Assembly (NCBI RefSeq): GCF_003991355.1
Contig: NZ_RCSU01000002.1
Location: 739,081 to 803,080 of the forward strand
Reading direction: 5' to 3'
Length of the DNA stretch: 64,000 nt
From: Pseudoflavitalea rhizosphaerae
GTDB taxonomy: Bacteria > Bacteroidota > Bacteroidia > Chitinophagales > Chitinophagaceae
The notes under the pieces were generated by a model. That model saw only the letters and a list, made by a program, of their open reading frames with translations, made no database searches and was not told the origin of the DNA. How positions within the stretch are numbered: position 1 is the stretch's first letter; each line of letters starts with the position of its first letter. Positions 62,667 through 64,000 of this stretch are shown here, piece by piece. A program made the translations under genes and the position numbers.

Positions 62667-63971
62667 ATGTATTTACAAACCGATGAACAAACGATCGAGG
62701 ATCTGCGGATCTTCGGCAAGCGAGACAGCCAGGGATTATTCGATCTCTACAATCATTCCCATACCCGTGGCGCAGAAACCGTATTGAAAGAGATGTTCAC
62801 CAGGCCGTTATCTGATCAACAAGAGATCAACCGGCGGAGTAATATTATCAGCAGATTTTCGGTTATGAACATGCGCTTTCCTTTTGAAGGAGCCTTATTT
62901 GATATGGCGGAGAAATATTTGCTGGCAGCGGATGAACAAAAAAAGCAGGGAACGCAGCATTCCGTACTCAGTGAAAAAGAGATCAGCAATGGCGTAACGG
63001 CGCTGATCACATTGATACAACAGATCAAAGTTTTCATAGAAACAAAGGATGTCATAGCCATGGAATCCTATACAAAGGAAAGGGAGGCGATTGCCTCCCT
63101 CCTCCTCGACCCTGCTTTTGAACCGGTAATGCGGGAGCAGTCCAAAGCAAAACTGAGCTATGCTGCTATCACCGCGTATGACCTGCTCTTCCGGCATCGT
63201 GAAAGAAACAAAATTGAACAACTGCTGGCGCAGATCTACCAACTGGATGTTTACCTTTCTGTTGCGAAAGTAGCGCGTGAAAGGAAGTTCATTTTTCCAA
63301 AAGCTTTGCCCAAAGGCAGCAGTACACTTTTGTTGAAAGGTGTGTATCATCCGGAACTTGCAAAGCCGGTGAGCAATGATTTTTCGATGGATGCCGGCCA
63401 TAATGTGGTATTCCTCACTGGCGCAAATATGGCAGGCAAGTCTACGTTTTTAAGATCTGTGAGTACTGCTGTATATGTGGCTCATATTGGCTTTCCGGTG
63501 GCGGCACAGGAAATGGAATTCTCTGTCTTGGATGGTATCTACACCACCATCAACCTGCCAGACAACCTGGGTATTGGCGCCAGCCATTTCTACGCGGAAG
63601 TGTTGCGGGTAAAAAAAGTAGCGGCTGAATTACAAGCCAATAAATCGCTCTTCATCATCTTCGATGAAATGTTCCGCGGCACCAATGTGAAAGATGCACA
63701 TGAAGCCACCGTGGAGATCACCATTGCCTTTGCGGCAAAGCGGAACAGCATGTTCATCATCTCTTCCCATATTGTGGAAGCGGGAGAACGATTGCAGCAG
63801 GTGCCGAGTATCGGTTTCCAGTTCCTTCCCACACGCATGAACGGAAACATACCCGAATATACCTATACGTTAGAGCGCGGAATCACCGCAGACCGCCACG
63901 GCATGATCATCATCCGCAACGAAGGCATCCTGGAAACACTTCGGAATGGCCGCAGGCGGACAGTTCAATAA
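62667..63971 (+). CDS. MutS-core ATPase without mismatch-recognition domains
   Basis: A 434-residue MutS-family protein that starts at the core domain (EQTIEDLRIFGKRD), has helical lever and clamp segments and ends with the MutS ATPase: Walker A TGANMAGKST near residue 250 and Walker B IIFDEMFRGTN near residue 331. The N-terminal mismatch-binding domains and any Smr nuclease are missing. It follows the second GldFG gene by six bases, so it belongs to the same operon, as in region 1. There two such genes occur after one GldFG gene; here one occurs after two. The operon may go on beyond the window, but a palindromic element begins right after the stop codon. Confidence 0.87.
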   Translation: MYLQTDEQTIEDLRIFGKRDSQGLFDLYNHSHTRGAETVLKEMFTRPLSDQQEINRRSNIISRFSVMNMRFPFEGALFDMAEKYLLAADEQKKQGTQHSVLSEKEISNGVTALITLIQQIKVFIETKDVIAMESYTKEREAIASLLLDPAFEPVMREQSKAKLSYAAITAYDLLFRHRERNKIEQLLAQIYQLDVYLSVAKVARERKFIFPKALPKGSSTLLLKGVYHPELAKPVSNDFSMDAGHNVVFLTGANMAGKSTFLRSVSTAVYVAHIGFPVAAQEMEFSVLDGIYTTINLPDNLGIGASHFYAEVLRVKKVAAELQANKSLFIIFDEMFRGTNVKDAHEATVEITIAFAAKRNSMFIISSHIVEAGERLQQVPSIGFQFLPTRMNGNIPEYTYTLERGITADRHGMIIIRNEGILETLRNGRRRTVQ

Positions 63972-63987
63972 ATCATCAGCGAGCCGC

Positions 63988-64000
63988 CAGTCGCTCGCCT
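63988..64000. repeat. left end of a second copy of the palindromic element
   Basis: CAGTCGCTCGCCT at the window edge is identical to the first 13 bases of the element at 38838-38943, and again lies in a gap after a coding region (17 bases past the MutS-like stop). The copy is cut by the window end. Confidence 0.6.

Noticed and set aside
1..64000. tRNA, rRNA, CRISPR array, insertion sequence, prophage or origin
   Set aside because: I saw no cloverleaf-like gene, spaced direct repeats, transposase, integrase or phage structural gene. The only dispersed repeat is the palindromic element.

Overview
The window reads as chromosomal DNA of a Bacteroidota bacterium, most likely of the Chitinophagaceae (a relative of Chitinophaga, Niastella or Pseudobacter). 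Evidence: four SusC/SusD pairs, each preceded by its own ECF sigma factor and FecR anti-sigma gene; many lipoproteins with DUF4843, PKD-like and DUF4832 domains; GldA/GldF/GldG-type ABC genes; a promoter with the Bacteroidota TTG...TAnnTTTG pattern; and no tRNA, rRNA, insertion sequence, phage or CRISPR signal. Genes are tightly packed and no gene-free stretch exceeds about 250 bases.

Region 0 (70-13068, minus strand) is a polysaccharide utilisation locus: sigma, FecR, SusC, SusD, a SusE/F-like carbohydrate-binding lipoprotein, a GH31 glycosidase, a DUF4874/DUF4832 protein, a beta-helix protein with a CBM9-like tail, and a small lipoprotein. Region 1 (13103-31266, minus strand) is one long operon: sigma, FecR, SusC, SusD, DUF4843 and PKD-like lipoproteins, a GldA-like ATPase, a fused GldF-GldG permease, two MutS-core ATPases in tandem and an M16 metalloprotease lipoprotein, closed by a clear intrinsic terminator.

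A lone secreted protein with its own terminator (31509-32110) separates this from Region 2 (32150-47765, plus strand): sigma, FecR, SusC, SusD of the second type, a nested palindromic element, then a secreted S9 peptidase, two SxxK serine hydrolases, a PLP trans-sulfuration enzyme, and a secreted fusion of a glutamate-racemase-like domain with a beta-lactamase-fold hydrolase. This looks like a peptide-catabolic locus, perhaps for D-amino-acid or thioether-containing peptides. Region 3 (47955-63971, plus strand) repeats the logic of Region 1: sigma, FecR, SusC, SusD, a lipoprotein, a second ECF sigma with a membrane tail, a GldA-like ATPase, two GldF-GldG fusions in tandem and one MutS-core ATPase. 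Another copy of the palindromic element begins at the right edge.

The best candidate for an undescribed system is the unit that occurs twice here: a SusCD outer-membrane importer with lipoproteins, a gliding-type ABC transporter with a GldFG fusion, and MutS-like ATPases without mismatch-recognition domains. The second is the exported racemase-hydrolase fusion and its peptidase operon.
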